A DNA stretch of 64,000 nt, taken from UBA7330 sp965243485 (GTDB lineage: Bacteria; Bacteroidota; Bacteroidia; Cytophagales; Cyclobacteriaceae). Below, piece by piece: positions 8,640 to 17,276 of this stretch. Every line of letters begins with the position of its first letter. Within the stretch, counting starts at the first letter, position 1. The DNA lies in assembly GCA_965243485.1 (NCBI GenBank), contig CBDEVP010000001.1, positions 3,224,001-3,288,000 of the forward strand. Direction: 5' to 3'. The position numbers and the translations under genes were made by a program. The notes beneath the pieces are model-generated. The model saw only the letters and a program-made list of their open reading frames with translations, ran no database searches and was not told the origin of the DNA.

Positions 8640-11453
8640 ATGTCCGGTCTCAGAATCTTTATTTTATTAGCGATCTATATCCATCAGCTGGGTGCGGCAT
8701 CTCAGGAGATACCACCAATGCATAATTTTTCCCCGCTGGATTATGATTCTGGAAACCAAAACTGGGGGATCTCCCAGTCACAGGATAAGATCATTTTTAT
8801 CGCGAATAATGATGGATTACTAGAATTTGACGGTGCTACCTGGACGCTCCATCCATCACCCAATGAGACCATCATGCGCTCTGTCAGGGTCATTGGAGAG
8901 AAAGTTTATACCGGCTGCTACATGGAATTTGGGTACTGGCAAAGGAATGACCTGGGTGTTCTGTCCTATCAGTCGATCAGCAAAACGCTCGATATCTCAC
9001 TGATCGAAGATGAAGAATTCTGGAGGATCACCGGAGTTGATGATTGGGTGGTTTTTCAGTCTTTAAGGCGGATATACCTTTTCAATACCAAAAGTCAGTC
9101 GGTCCGCGTGATAGAATCCGTCGAGGTCATCAACAAAATGTTTCAAATTGATGAGGATATCTATTTTCACCGATTGGGAAAAGGAATTTATCATATTGAG
9201 AACGGTGAAGCACGGATATTCACAGTTCATCCGGATATCAATCAGAGCGAGGTGATAGAAATGTTTCCATATAAAGGAGATATTTTGATCCTCACAAAGA
9301 ACAATGGGTTTTTCCTTTTTGAAGATGGCAGCTTAAATGCCTGGCGAGGGCATGATGCAGATGAATTTAAGGATCTTGGGATTTACAGTGCCCTGCAGCT
9401 TGAAAGTAAGGAAATTGTGCTTGGCACCATATCTCACGGATTGATTATACTGGATCCCGGACTTAACATTATCCACAAAATCAATCAAAGCAATGGACTT
9501 GTCAATAATACGGTATTGTCCCTTTTTGAGGACAAAGATCATAATGTCTGGGCAGGACTTGACAATGGGATCAGCTACATCAACATAGAAGCACCGATCA
9601 AAATATTCAAGGATACCAGAGGCATTATCGGGAGCGTATATGCATCAGCTATTTTTAATGACTATTTGTACCTGGGTACAAACCAGGGCCTGTTCTTTAA
9701 AAGACACAACAGCAATGGCGATTTCTCACTCATCGAAGGCACACAGGGTCAGGTGTGGTGCCTGAAAGTGATCGACGACCAATTGTTTTGCGGACATCAC
9801 TTCGGCACATTCATCATTGACAGGGGCAGGGCTTCGAGGATTTCCGACATACAGGGTACCTGGAATGTAGATGCCGTTGCGGCTGATCTCATCATACAGG
9901 GCAACTATGATGGACTTCATGTCATTGAGAAGCAATCAGGGACCTGGAGACTGAAAAATAAGGTGGAAGGCTTTAGCAATTCATCCAGATACTTTGAAGT
10001 CCTTGATCAGCAAATATTTGTGAACCATGAGTATAAAGGGGTTTTCAAACTTAAGGTTGATAAGAACTTCTCAAACGTCATTGATTCGGAGGTAGATACA
10101 CTATTGAAGGAAGCCAATTCCAGCATTTCAAAATATCGGGGTGACATCCTCTACACAAGCAGGCGAGGGATCTTCCTGTTTGACGAAGAGAAAAATGAAT
10201 TTGTCAGGGATAGCCTTCTGAGTACTGCTTATTCAGAAGACGACTACCTTTCGGGTAGGATTGTGATCGATCAGGAAGGTGATAAATTCTGGTTGTTTAC
10301 CAGGACAAATCTCGTACTGGTCAGCTCAGGGAATCTCAGCAGCTCACCTAAGATCACCAAAATACCAATTTCACTGGAGGTCAGGAGAGCCGTGATGGAG
10401 TATGAAAACATCATTTCAATCAGTGACGAGGATGAGGATCACTTCCTGCTGGGTACCAGCTATGGTTACATGGTCATCAATATCGAAGATCTTACAGTCA
10501 CACCATTCAACATTTATCTGAAAAAGATCAGCCTGGGTATCAATGAGGACCATAGCGCAACGGAAAACCTGATCGATAAGGGTGCTAATGGTGCTTTTGA
10601 TCATGATGAAAACAATTTGCGCTTTAGTTTTTACACCCCAAAGTATTACGAGTACTTCACACCGAATTACCAGTACAAATTGGATGGGCTGTATGATCTG
10701 TGGAGTGAGTGGACCACGCAGCCCTATGTCTTTTTTGAAAACATTCCCCCGGGCCATTACACTTTTTCAGTGAGGTCAATGGTTGGTGATAAACTCTCGG
10801 AAAACATTGCCAGCTATGAATTCACCGTTTCCAAACCCTGGTATATTACAGATGTCATGTTGTCGGTTTATGTGATTCTACTGGTGTTAATGTCCCTTTT
10901 AATCCATCAGACCTATAAGCGATATTATCGAAATCAAAGAGAGAAATTGATTGAGAAGAACAGAAAGGAGCTTGAGCTGGCGATGCTGCAGAATGAAAGA
11001 GAGATCATCAAAGTGAAGAATGAGCGGCTTGAAAAGGATTATAAGAGTAAAAGCAGCGAGGCAGCAGCCTCCGCGATGAGTATTGTCAAAAAGAATGAAT
11101 TGCTGACTCAAATAAAAGATCAGTTGACACATCTCGACAATAAGCAGGCCGTAGCTCCGGTGATTAAGATCATTGACCAAAACCTGAATCACGACCAGAA
11201 CTGGAAGCTGTTTAAAAAAGCCTTTGACAACAGTGACAGTGAATTCTTTAAGAAAGTGAAAGAAGCGCACCCCGATCTTTCTCCGAATGACCTCAAGCTG
11301 TGTGCCTACCTTCGGTTAAATCTTTCTTCCAAGGAGATTGCCCCATTATTCAACATTTCCCCCAGAAGTGTAGAGATCAAACGCTACCGGTTGAGACAAA
11401 AAATGAATCTGGATACCAACGAGAACCTGACCGAGTATATCCTGAGTATCTGA
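8640..11453 (+). CDS. Membrane-spanning sensor-regulator: beta-propeller, Y_Y_Y domain, TM, coiled coil, LuxR-type HTH
   Basis: 937 residues. A signal peptide (residues 1 to about 20) leads into a long periplasmic region of repeated propeller strands (blocks such as DHNVWAGLDNGISYI), then a triple-tyrosine (Y_Y_Y) domain near residues 670-730 and one transmembrane helix at about 735-758. A charged coiled coil (about 765-830) precedes a C-terminal helix-turn-helix of the LuxR type (about 880-935, with LSPNDLKLCAYL, SSKEIAPLF, SPRSVEIKRYRLRQK). There is no histidine kinase or receiver domain, so this is a one-component transmembrane regulator: glycan sensed outside, DNA bound at the inner membrane. 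It sits directly upstream of, and in the same orientation as, the beta-1,3-glucan locus, its most likely target. Confidence 0.88.
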   Translation: MSGLRIFILLAIYIHQLGAASQEIPPMHNFSPLDYDSGNQNWGISQSQDKIIFIANNDGLLEFDGATWTLHPSPNETIMRSVRVIGEKVYTGCYMEFGYWQRNDLGVLSYQSISKTLDISLIEDEEFWRITGVDDWVVFQSLRRIYLFNTKSQSVRVIESVEVINKMFQIDEDIYFHRLGKGIYHIENGEARIFTVHPDINQSEVIEMFPYKGDILILTKNNGFFLFEDGSLNAWRGHDADEFKDLGIYSALQLESKEIVLGTISHGLIILDPGLNIIHKINQSNGLVNNTVLSLFEDKDHNVWAGLDNGISYINIEAPIKIFKDTRGIIGSVYASAIFNDYLYLGTNQGLFFKRHNSNGDFSLIEGTQGQVWCLKVIDDQLFCGHHFGTFIIDRGRASRISDIQGTWNVDAVAADLIIQGNYDGLHVIEKQSGTWRLKNKVEGFSNSSRYFEVLDQQIFVNHEYKGVFKLKVDKNFSNVIDSEVDTLLKEANSSISKYRGDILYTSRRGIFLFDEEKNEFVRDSLLSTAYSEDDYLSGRIVIDQEGDKFWLFTRTNLVLVSSGNLSSSPKITKIPISLEVRRAVMEYENIISISDEDEDHFLLGTSYGYMVINIEDLTVTPFNIYLKKISLGINEDHSATENLIDKGANGAFDHDENNLRFSFYTPKYYEYFTPNYQYKLDGLYDLWSEWTTQPYVFFENIPPGHYTFSVRSMVGDKLSENIASYEFTVSKPWYITDVMLSVYVILLVLMSLLIHQTYKRYYRNQREKLIEKNRKELELAMLQNEREIIKVKNERLEKDYKSKSSEAAASAMSIVKKNELLTQIKDQLTHLDNKQAVAPVIKIIDQNLNHDQNWKLFKKAFDNSDSEFFKKVKEAHPDLSPNDLKLCAYLRLNLSSKEIAPLFNISPRSVEIKRYRLRQKMNLDTNENLTEYILSI

Positions 11454-11469
11454 TCCACCTCAACCTGTA

Positions 11470-11502
11470 CCTTTACAGCACCTCTACAATACCTATACAA
11501 TC
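11470..11502 (+). repeat. Three tandem 11-bp repeats, CCTnTACA core
   Basis: CCTTTACAGCA, CCTCTACAATA and CCTATACAATC follow each other without gaps, preceded by a partial CCTGTAC. The 11-bp period equals about one helical turn, so the TACA cores face the same side of the DNA. They lie 17 bp after the regulator stop codon. Candidate operator; the match is short and degenerate. Confidence 0.4.
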
Positions 11503-11693
11503 CCCGATCCTGTGATGGGCGGAATCATCTTTATTTCAAGTTCGTTCACCCATTCTGGTGAAGTGTGAAATCGTACCATTGAGCTCTTAGTTCTTCATAT
11601 TTTAATTGTGATAATTAGAAATTCATTTAAAAATTTTAAACAAAATCTATTTGTAGATCATTTGTATAGGTGGTATTTGCCGCAATCGTAATT

Positions 11694-11737
11694 CTTAACA
11701 ATAACTTTATATGTGTGTAAAACACCTTAACAATAAC
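11694..11737 (+). promoter_or_regulatory. Two 12-bp direct repeats spaced 32 bp (candidate activator site)
   Basis: CTTAACAATAAC occurs at 11694-11705 and again at 11726-11737, start-to-start 32 bp (about three helical turns), 100-143 bp before the operon start. Perfect direct repeats in helical phase directly between a LuxR-HTH regulator and its presumed operon suggest a dimeric activator site. No binding data; inference from position and spacing. Confidence 0.5.
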
Positions 11738-11836
11738 CTAATGGTGTCATGGAAGTTGTGATTTATGATGTATTGGAGCCACTACAAATAACAGCAAGCT
11801 AGTGCAATCAACAAGATGATATAAACTCAGGAGCTC

Positions 11837-14800
11837 ATGAAGAAAATTACCCTTTCATCGATCTTTATTTTGGTCACCCTTTTTGCTTTCCCGCAGGACA
11901 TGGTTTCTGTAGTCAATAGTGATGGTGGTTTCAAGTTAAAAGTGAACAACAAGGATTTCATGATCAATGGAATGAACTGGGATTATTTCCCGATCGGTAC
12001 CAATTATTCCTACAGTCTTTGGAATCAAACTGATCAATTCATTCAGGAAGCCCTGGATTACGAGATGTCTTTCCTCAGGAATATGGGAGTAAATACGATC
12101 AGGGTTTACACAGGAATACCTAAGAAATGGATTCAATATATCTATGAAAACCACGGCATCTACACCATGCTGAATCATTCTTTTGGGAGGTATGGACTTA
12201 CCATAGATGGGGCCTGGAGGGCGGTTACAGACTACAGGGATGCTGCGACCCAGGAGTTATTGATGGGCGAAGTCACACAAATGGTGGAAGATTACAAGGA
12301 TACGCCCGGACTTCTGCTTTTTCTCCTTGGAAATGAAAATAACTACGGATTATTCTGGGCTGGCGCTGAGACTGAGGATTTTCCGGATGATGAGAGAAGG
12401 ATACAATTTATCGGCGAGACCCGTGGAAGGCCGATGTATAAATTAATGAATGATGCGGCCATCAAAATGAAATCTATCGACGGCTCTCACCCTGTGGCTA
12501 TATGCAATGGGGATTTACTCTTTTCCGAGATCGTGGCGGAAGAGTGTAAAGATGTGGATATATATGGAACAAACATGTATCGGGGAGAATCATTCGGCGA
12601 TGCATTCGAACGGGTCAAGGTCGAGCTGAATATGCCCATCATGCTTACTGAATTTGGATCTGATGCCTACAATGCTGCCAATAATGAAGAAGATCAAAAG
12701 ATGCAGGCTTACTTTAATCTGGCCAACTGGAAAGAGATCTATCAGAATGCAGCAGGTCTTGGAAAATCAGGTAACTCCATCGGCGGTTTCACTTTCCAGT
12801 TCAGCGATGGCTGGTGGAAGTTTGGTCAGACTAAAAACCTGGACATTCATGACAACAATGCTTCCTGGTCCAATGGAGGATATTACATGGACTATGCGGA
12901 AGGGGAAAATAACATGAACGAGGAATGGTTCGGTATCTGTGCCAAGGGCCAAACTGATTCTCACGGACGCTATCAGCTTTATCCAAGGGCAGCTTACTAT
13001 GCACTGGCTGAAGCTCATCAATTAAATCCTTACGATGAGGGAGTAGACCTGGCAGCTGTAGAGAACCACTTTGAAGATATCGGCATGATGGATGCAATGA
13101 TGAAAGCACGGGGAGACAAAGCATCCCTACTGGCAGAAAAGGGAGGAAAAATTACTGTTAGTAACATCAGGGCAGAGTTTTCTACATACCTGACAGGAGG
13201 AAATCTTCTCACGACTCCCGATAGCCCTGATCCAAACAATCAAATTTACCCAAACAAGCTCGGATTCGACCGCATGGAATCTTTCTTTGTGGGTATCGAA
13301 GCCAAACCCGAAGCTAATGTGAGGGCAAAAGTTACTTTCAACTTCCTGGGCAATGTGGCGGAAAACCCGATCAATGAGATTTTCTATGAAAACAGGGGCA
13401 GAGCTCAGACCTTCATCACTCAAAATGGTAATACGGTAACCACAAACCCAAATCGTGTAGCCGTTTATCAGGCTGAATACAATTGGGATCACAAGTACTT
13501 TAGCCTTGAGGGTTTTTACCGTACCGGGCACTACCACTGGGGATACGAAGGTGACTTTTTTGGTTTATATCCTGAAGCTAATTATGGTCCCAACATTGAT
13601 ATTTATAATGGAAATGCACCCAATGGATTTGAAATTACAGGCAAGAGAGCATTCAAGGGCCTGAAGATTGCTTACGGTCCGGAGCTATGGTGGGGTGCTA
13701 ACCCAGCGGTACTGCTGAAATACAGCCGACAAATCAAAAACATTGAGCTCACCGGTGTATTTCATGAGGATCTCGAAGAGCCTGGTCAGGCGATCAGTTC
13801 TATTGCAGTTCCGCAGCCCAAGACCAGAAGATTTACCTTATATGCGGCCAGGGAACTGGAAAAACTAAAAGTTGAAGTAGGTGGTATCTGGGGAGGTCAG
13901 CCTCTGGTGGGACGTGAATTCCAGTTTGTGGAGCAGCAGGGTGACGATTATCAGGTATTTACTGATGAAATACAATTGACTGATACCTGGGGAGGTAAGG
14001 TGAAGCTAACGTATGAAGGAGGTAAGTTTAACTGGTATGCACAGGGGGCCGTTCAGGGACTTGTAGCAAATGGCGGTGCTGACGGGACTCAAACCTTTAC
14101 GGGATGGTCTCTTAAAGACAATGGATCAGGAAACAAGAACAATTTACTCACGGGTTTTACCTACAGTGTCGGAAAGCTTCAGGTCGCTCCGAACTTCATG
14201 TGGCAGAAACCACTACTTGGGCCCATTCCGCTCGAAGCTATAGGTGAGGGAAGCCCTGCAAGGCCAAGAAACATCCTGGATGATCCGTTTGTCGTCAGGG
14301 GTAACAGGGAGACGATCGCCGGTGAAGTTTTATTCACTTTTGATCCTACTCCTGGTACCTGGATGTATGAATGGGATAACGACCGGGCGGAAGATGCCGA
14401 GTTTGCAATGAATCTGGGATTTGTGTATCGTCATCTGCCGACCTCACAGGATGCAGCAGTCATTTTTCCCGGTACCGGCAGGGTACCTACCGCAGCATCG
14501 GGTGCACCACCGGCACTGGATCTTTGGGAGGTTAACACTCGCATTGTCTCAAAGCTAGGTCCCGAATTTGGGATCATTGGGAAGCTATATGGCGGAAATG
14601 GTCAGGCCAATGGTCCCGACCCCAGAACCATCGAACGATACGGTGGAGATGTCAGGTTGATCTACAAAAAGATCAAGTTTTCCGGTCATGGAAAGGTAAA
14701 TGACTGGGGTCCATTTGATTATCACCGGGACTTTAACCTTACCTATCCGCTTCAACTGATGGCTGATATTTCAACTTCAATAGCGAAACCTGACTGGTTC

Positions 14801-14983
14801 TTATTACCCAGCACTCAACTTGGTTTGATGTTTACGTGGAGGTCTTTAAACGAATTCTCACCGAGGTATTCCCCAATGGAAGCCGAAGAATTTGCGACCG
14901 CCCCGATCATAAGTCCGGTTGGTTTTCCAAATGGGAATGAATGGGAGCTGAGGACTTACCTGCACATCAATCTTGGAAACTAA
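11837..14983 (+). CDS. TIM-barrel glycosidase domain fused to C-terminal beta-strand-rich (outer-membrane barrel-like) domain
   Basis: 1048 residues with a signal peptide (1 to about 19). Residues about 35-405 resemble clan GH-A enzymes (GH2 C-terminal/GH5/GH72-like): FLRNMGVNTIRVY early in the barrel, acid/base candidate E167 in FLLGNEN, and nucleophile candidate E272 in LTEFGSD. From about residue 440 to the end the sequence is a run of alternating polar/hydrophobic strands rich in aromatics and glycine, for example GLKIAYGPELWWG, FAMNLGFVYRHL and QLGLMFTWRSL. This is what a transmembrane outer-membrane barrel looks like, ending in a last strand YLHINLGN (without a terminal Phe). First gene of the beta-1,3-glucan operon, with a strong AGGAG site. 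It could act as a transglycosidase/hydrolase anchored in, or gated by, a porin. Exact GH family not assigned. Confidence 0.68.
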   Translation: MKKITLSSIFILVTLFAFPQDMVSVVNSDGGFKLKVNNKDFMINGMNWDYFPIGTNYSYSLWNQTDQFIQEALDYEMSFLRNMGVNTIRVYTGIPKKWIQYIYENHGIYTMLNHSFGRYGLTIDGAWRAVTDYRDAATQELLMGEVTQMVEDYKDTPGLLLFLLGNENNYGLFWAGAETEDFPDDERRIQFIGETRGRPMYKLMNDAAIKMKSIDGSHPVAICNGDLLFSEIVAEECKDVDIYGTNMYRGESFGDAFERVKVELNMPIMLTEFGSDAYNAANNEEDQKMQAYFNLANWKEIYQNAAGLGKSGNSIGGFTFQFSDGWWKFGQTKNLDIHDNNASWSNGGYYMDYAEGENNMNEEWFGICAKGQTDSHGRYQLYPRAAYYALAEAHQLNPYDEGVDLAAVENHFEDIGMMDAMMKARGDKASLLAEKGGKITVSNIRAEFSTYLTGGNLLTTPDSPDPNNQIYPNKLGFDRMESFFVGIEAKPEANVRAKVTFNFLGNVAENPINEIFYENRGRAQTFITQNGNTVTTNPNRVAVYQAEYNWDHKYFSLEGFYRTGHYHWGYEGDFFGLYPEANYGPNIDIYNGNAPNGFEITGKRAFKGLKIAYGPELWWGANPAVLLKYSRQIKNIELTGVFHEDLEEPGQAISSIAVPQPKTRRFTLYAARELEKLKVEVGGIWGGQPLVGREFQFVEQQGDDYQVFTDEIQLTDTWGGKVKLTYEGGKFNWYAQGAVQGLVANGGADGTQTFTGWSLKDNGSGNKNNLLTGFTYSVGKLQVAPNFMWQKPLLGPIPLEAIGEGSPARPRNILDDPFVVRGNRETIAGEVLFTFDPTPGTWMYEWDNDRAEDAEFAMNLGFVYRHLPTSQDAAVIFPGTGRVPTAASGAPPALDLWEVNTRIVSKLGPEFGIIGKLYGGNGQANGPDPRTIERYGGDVRLIYKKIKFSGHGKVNDWGPFDYHRDFNLTYPLQLMADISTSIAKPDWFLLPSTQLGLMFTWRSLNEFSPRYSPMEAEEFATAPIISPVGFPNGNEWELRTYLHINLGN

Positions 14984-14996
14984 AGTGGGAGAAGTA

Positions 14997-16409
14997 ATGC
15001 AAAATTTTATTCAAATATTCAAATCGATTCTATTCTTAGTGCTTGTATCTGTCGCCTTCTCCTGTGAATGGAGTCCTTCAGGCGAAGCCGAATTTGCAAC
15101 ATTCCCTAAAAACGGAGAGATTTTTATTGATGGATTTAGTGGGGGTTTGGAATATTTTCCATTTGCGGGTTCAAAACTGGATGCCTTTTCTGTAGATACC
15201 GAGGTATTCTACGAGGGTGCAGCATCCATGAGGATAGACGTCCCAAATGGAGATAATCCTGATGGTAATTATGCTGGTGCTATTTTCCCGGATATGGGGG
15301 GTCGAAACTTAACGGAGTTTGATGCCCTGACATTCTGGGCCAAAGCATCCATGGCAACAACCATTGATCAAATCGGATTTGGGGTCACCTTCGAAGATGC
15401 CAGATATCAGGCTGGCATCAATGGATTAAGATTGAGCACTTCATGGAAAAAATATTACATTCCGATTCCTGATCCTGACAAACTGGATCGTTTACAAGGG
15501 CTTTTTACCTATGCGACTGGTGCAAAGCCTGAAGGGCCTACGGGAGAGGGTTTTACTTTCTGGATTGATGAACTGCAATTTGAGTACACAGGAACCATTG
15601 CACATCCAAGACCAGCCATTCAGGGGGGCGCTAATGTGACCACACCGTCCTTCACCGGAGCGTCAGTTACATTGACAGGCTTGACCACCACATTCAATTT
15701 GGGTACAGGTATCGACCAGACAGTACTTACATCACCTGCCTATTTCGATTTTGTTTCTTCGGTTCCACGGGTAGCTGTGCCTGATCAATTTGGTGTGGTA
15801 AGTATACTGGATGCAGGGAATACCACAATCACCGCAGAGTTGGGTGGGGTGGCGGCTGCTGGTTCACTTAGGGTAACATCCAGTGGTGTGGTGGCCCCGG
15901 CACCTACTCCCACTCAAGATCCCTCTGAGGTGATTTCAATTTTCAGTGATGCTTATACCAATGTGCCAGTAGACTTTTTCAATGGTTTCTACGGCGGGTC
16001 TACTACCCAAACCACAGACCTTAGTTTCGGTGAAAATAATGTCAAGTTCTACACTGAACTAAACTTCGTGGGGATTGAATTCAATAATCCTCCTATCAAT
16101 GCTTCATCAATGAATTTTCTTCATTTGGATATTTGGACCTACGACAATCCGGGTACAAGTTTCCAGATCAAGATAAGGGATCGTGGATCAAATGGTGTAT
16201 TGAATACTAATGTGTTTACCGGCGGGCCTACGGAGGATGACAAAGAAATCACTTACGTCGTCACGGCAGGTTCCATTCCCAACAGGTCCTGGATGTCCAT
16301 AAATATTCCGTTGACCGGAGACATTGCCAGTCAGAAAAATAATCTGGCTCAAATTGTTTTTATCGGGGATATCGATTTCCTGCTTGATAACCTGTACTTC
16401 TACGAATAG
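14997..16409 (+). CDS. Surface lipoprotein with carbohydrate-binding-like modules (SGBP-type)
   Basis: About 470 residues. I place the start at ATG 14997 (MQNFIQIF...) because it has GGGAGAAG just upstream and gives a clean lipoprotein signal ending A-F-S-C. The TTG at 14973 would overlap the preceding gene. The N-terminal about 180 residues form a jelly-roll-like domain (FDALTFWAKAS, FWIDELQFEY) like CBMs attached to glucanases. A central Ig-like (Big-type) region follows, then a C-terminal module starting FSDAYTNVPVDFF and ending FLLDNLYFYE. The same C-terminal module occurs in the lipoprotein at 17277. No catalytic residues recognised. Position before the GH16 gene suggests binding of the polysaccharide at the cell surface. 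Confidence 0.72.
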   Translation: MQNFIQIFKSILFLVLVSVAFSCEWSPSGEAEFATFPKNGEIFIDGFSGGLEYFPFAGSKLDAFSVDTEVFYEGAASMRIDVPNGDNPDGNYAGAIFPDMGGRNLTEFDALTFWAKASMATTIDQIGFGVTFEDARYQAGINGLRLSTSWKKYYIPIPDPDKLDRLQGLFTYATGAKPEGPTGEGFTFWIDELQFEYTGTIAHPRPAIQGGANVTTPSFTGASVTLTGLTTTFNLGTGIDQTVLTSPAYFDFVSSVPRVAVPDQFGVVSILDAGNTTITAELGGVAAAGSLRVTSSGVVAPAPTPTQDPSEVISIFSDAYTNVPVDFFNGFYGGSTTQTTDLSFGENNVKFYTELNFVGIEFNNPPINASSMNFLHLDIWTYDNPGTSFQIKIRDRGSNGVLNTNVFTGGPTEDDKEITYVVTAGSIPNRSWMSINIPLTGDIASQKNNLAQIVFIGDIDFLLDNLYFYE

Positions 16410-16414
16410 AAATA

Positions 16415-17254
16415 ATGATGAAGATGAACATAAGAAATAGGATAAAGTGCTTTGCTCAAGGTATCGGAAAAGCCTGCTTATTAAGTATTTTACTCATTTT
16501 TTCCGGCTGTTTTCAGGACTATGAACAGGAGGTAACCACTTTGGATGATCTGATTTTTCAGGACGAATTTGACACAGATGGAGCACCGAATAGTACCACC
16601 TGGTCTTATGATATTGGCAATGGGCCGAACGGATGGGGAAATTCAGAATTGCAGTATTATACCGACCGTGCTGAAAATGTCAGGATAGAAAATGGTAATC
16701 TGGTCATTACTGCGATCAAAGAAAATTTTGAAGGCTTTGGATACACTTCCGCAAGATTACTTACCAAAGGAAAGTTTGAGCAACAGTACGGAAGGTTCGA
16801 AGCAAGAATGCAACTTCCCTGGGGTCAGGGGATATGGCCTGCTTTCTGGATGCTTGGCGCTGACATAGATTCTAATCCATGGCCTGGAGCCGGGGAAATC
16901 GATATCATGGAATACAGGGGACAAAATCCATCTACACTCATCGGTAGTGTGCATGGTCCGGGATATTCGGCTGGCGAGGCTGTTTCAAAAGAGTACACTT
17001 TAGAAAAAGACCGGTTTGACACAGGTTTCCATGTCTTCGGAATCGAATGGGGTCCGGAGTATATCAACTTCTACGTGGATGATGTGCTGTACAATCAGAT
17101 TACCCCGGCGGATGTTGCGGGTGAATGGGTCTTTAATAAACCATTTTACATACTAATCAATTTGGCTGTTGGGGGAAATTTTGTGGGAGCCCCCGGCACC
17201 AACACCGTATTCCCGCAAACCTTGCTCGTCGATTATGTACGGGTGTATAATTAA
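16415..17254 (+). CDS. GH16 endo-beta-1,3-glucanase (laminarinase) lipoprotein
   Basis: 279 residues, close to the usual size of a GH16 catalytic domain plus anchor. The lipobox ends F-S-G-C at about residue 31, predicting outer-membrane anchoring. Family hallmarks: GWGNSELQYYTD, YGRFEARMQLP, GIWPAFWMLG, and the catalytic motif GEIDIMEY with nucleophile E161 and acid/base E166. The E-I-D-I-M-E form with the extra residue is typical of laminarinases and other beta-bulge GH16 enzymes. The end LLVDYVRVYN is the canonical GH16 C-terminus. Five bases separate it from the previous stop. It should make the first endo-cuts in laminarin or a related beta-1,3-glucan outside the cell. Confidence 0.93.
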   Translation: MMKMNIRNRIKCFAQGIGKACLLSILLIFSGCFQDYEQEVTTLDDLIFQDEFDTDGAPNSTTWSYDIGNGPNGWGNSELQYYTDRAENVRIENGNLVITAIKENFEGFGYTSARLLTKGKFEQQYGRFEARMQLPWGQGIWPAFWMLGADIDSNPWPGAGEIDIMEYRGQNPSTLIGSVHGPGYSAGEAVSKEYTLEKDRFDTGFHVFGIEWGPEYINFYVDDVLYNQITPADVAGEWVFNKPFYILINLAVGGNFVGAPGTNTVFPQTLLVDYVRVYN

Positions 17255-17276
17255 TTGTTAAACTAATTATCTAATT

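Larger units (their letters stand above)
11454..11836 (+). promoter_or_regulatory. Control region of the beta-1,3-glucan operon
   Basis: A 383-bp gene-free, AT-rich stretch between the regulator and the first operon gene. It holds two helically phased repeat sets, described separately (11470-11502 and 11694-11737). A clear Bacteroidota -33/-7 promoter (TTG ... TAnnTTTG) could not be pinned down with certainty. A good AGGAG ribosome-binding site lies just before the ATG at 11837, which is unusual enough in this phylum to support that start. Confidence 0.55.

Noticed and set aside
11640..11700. Possible -33/-7 promoter around the TATTTG at about 11674
   Set aside because: The spacing inside the -7 motif does not fit TAnnTTTG and no matching TTG at the right distance was found, so it is not reported as a promoter.
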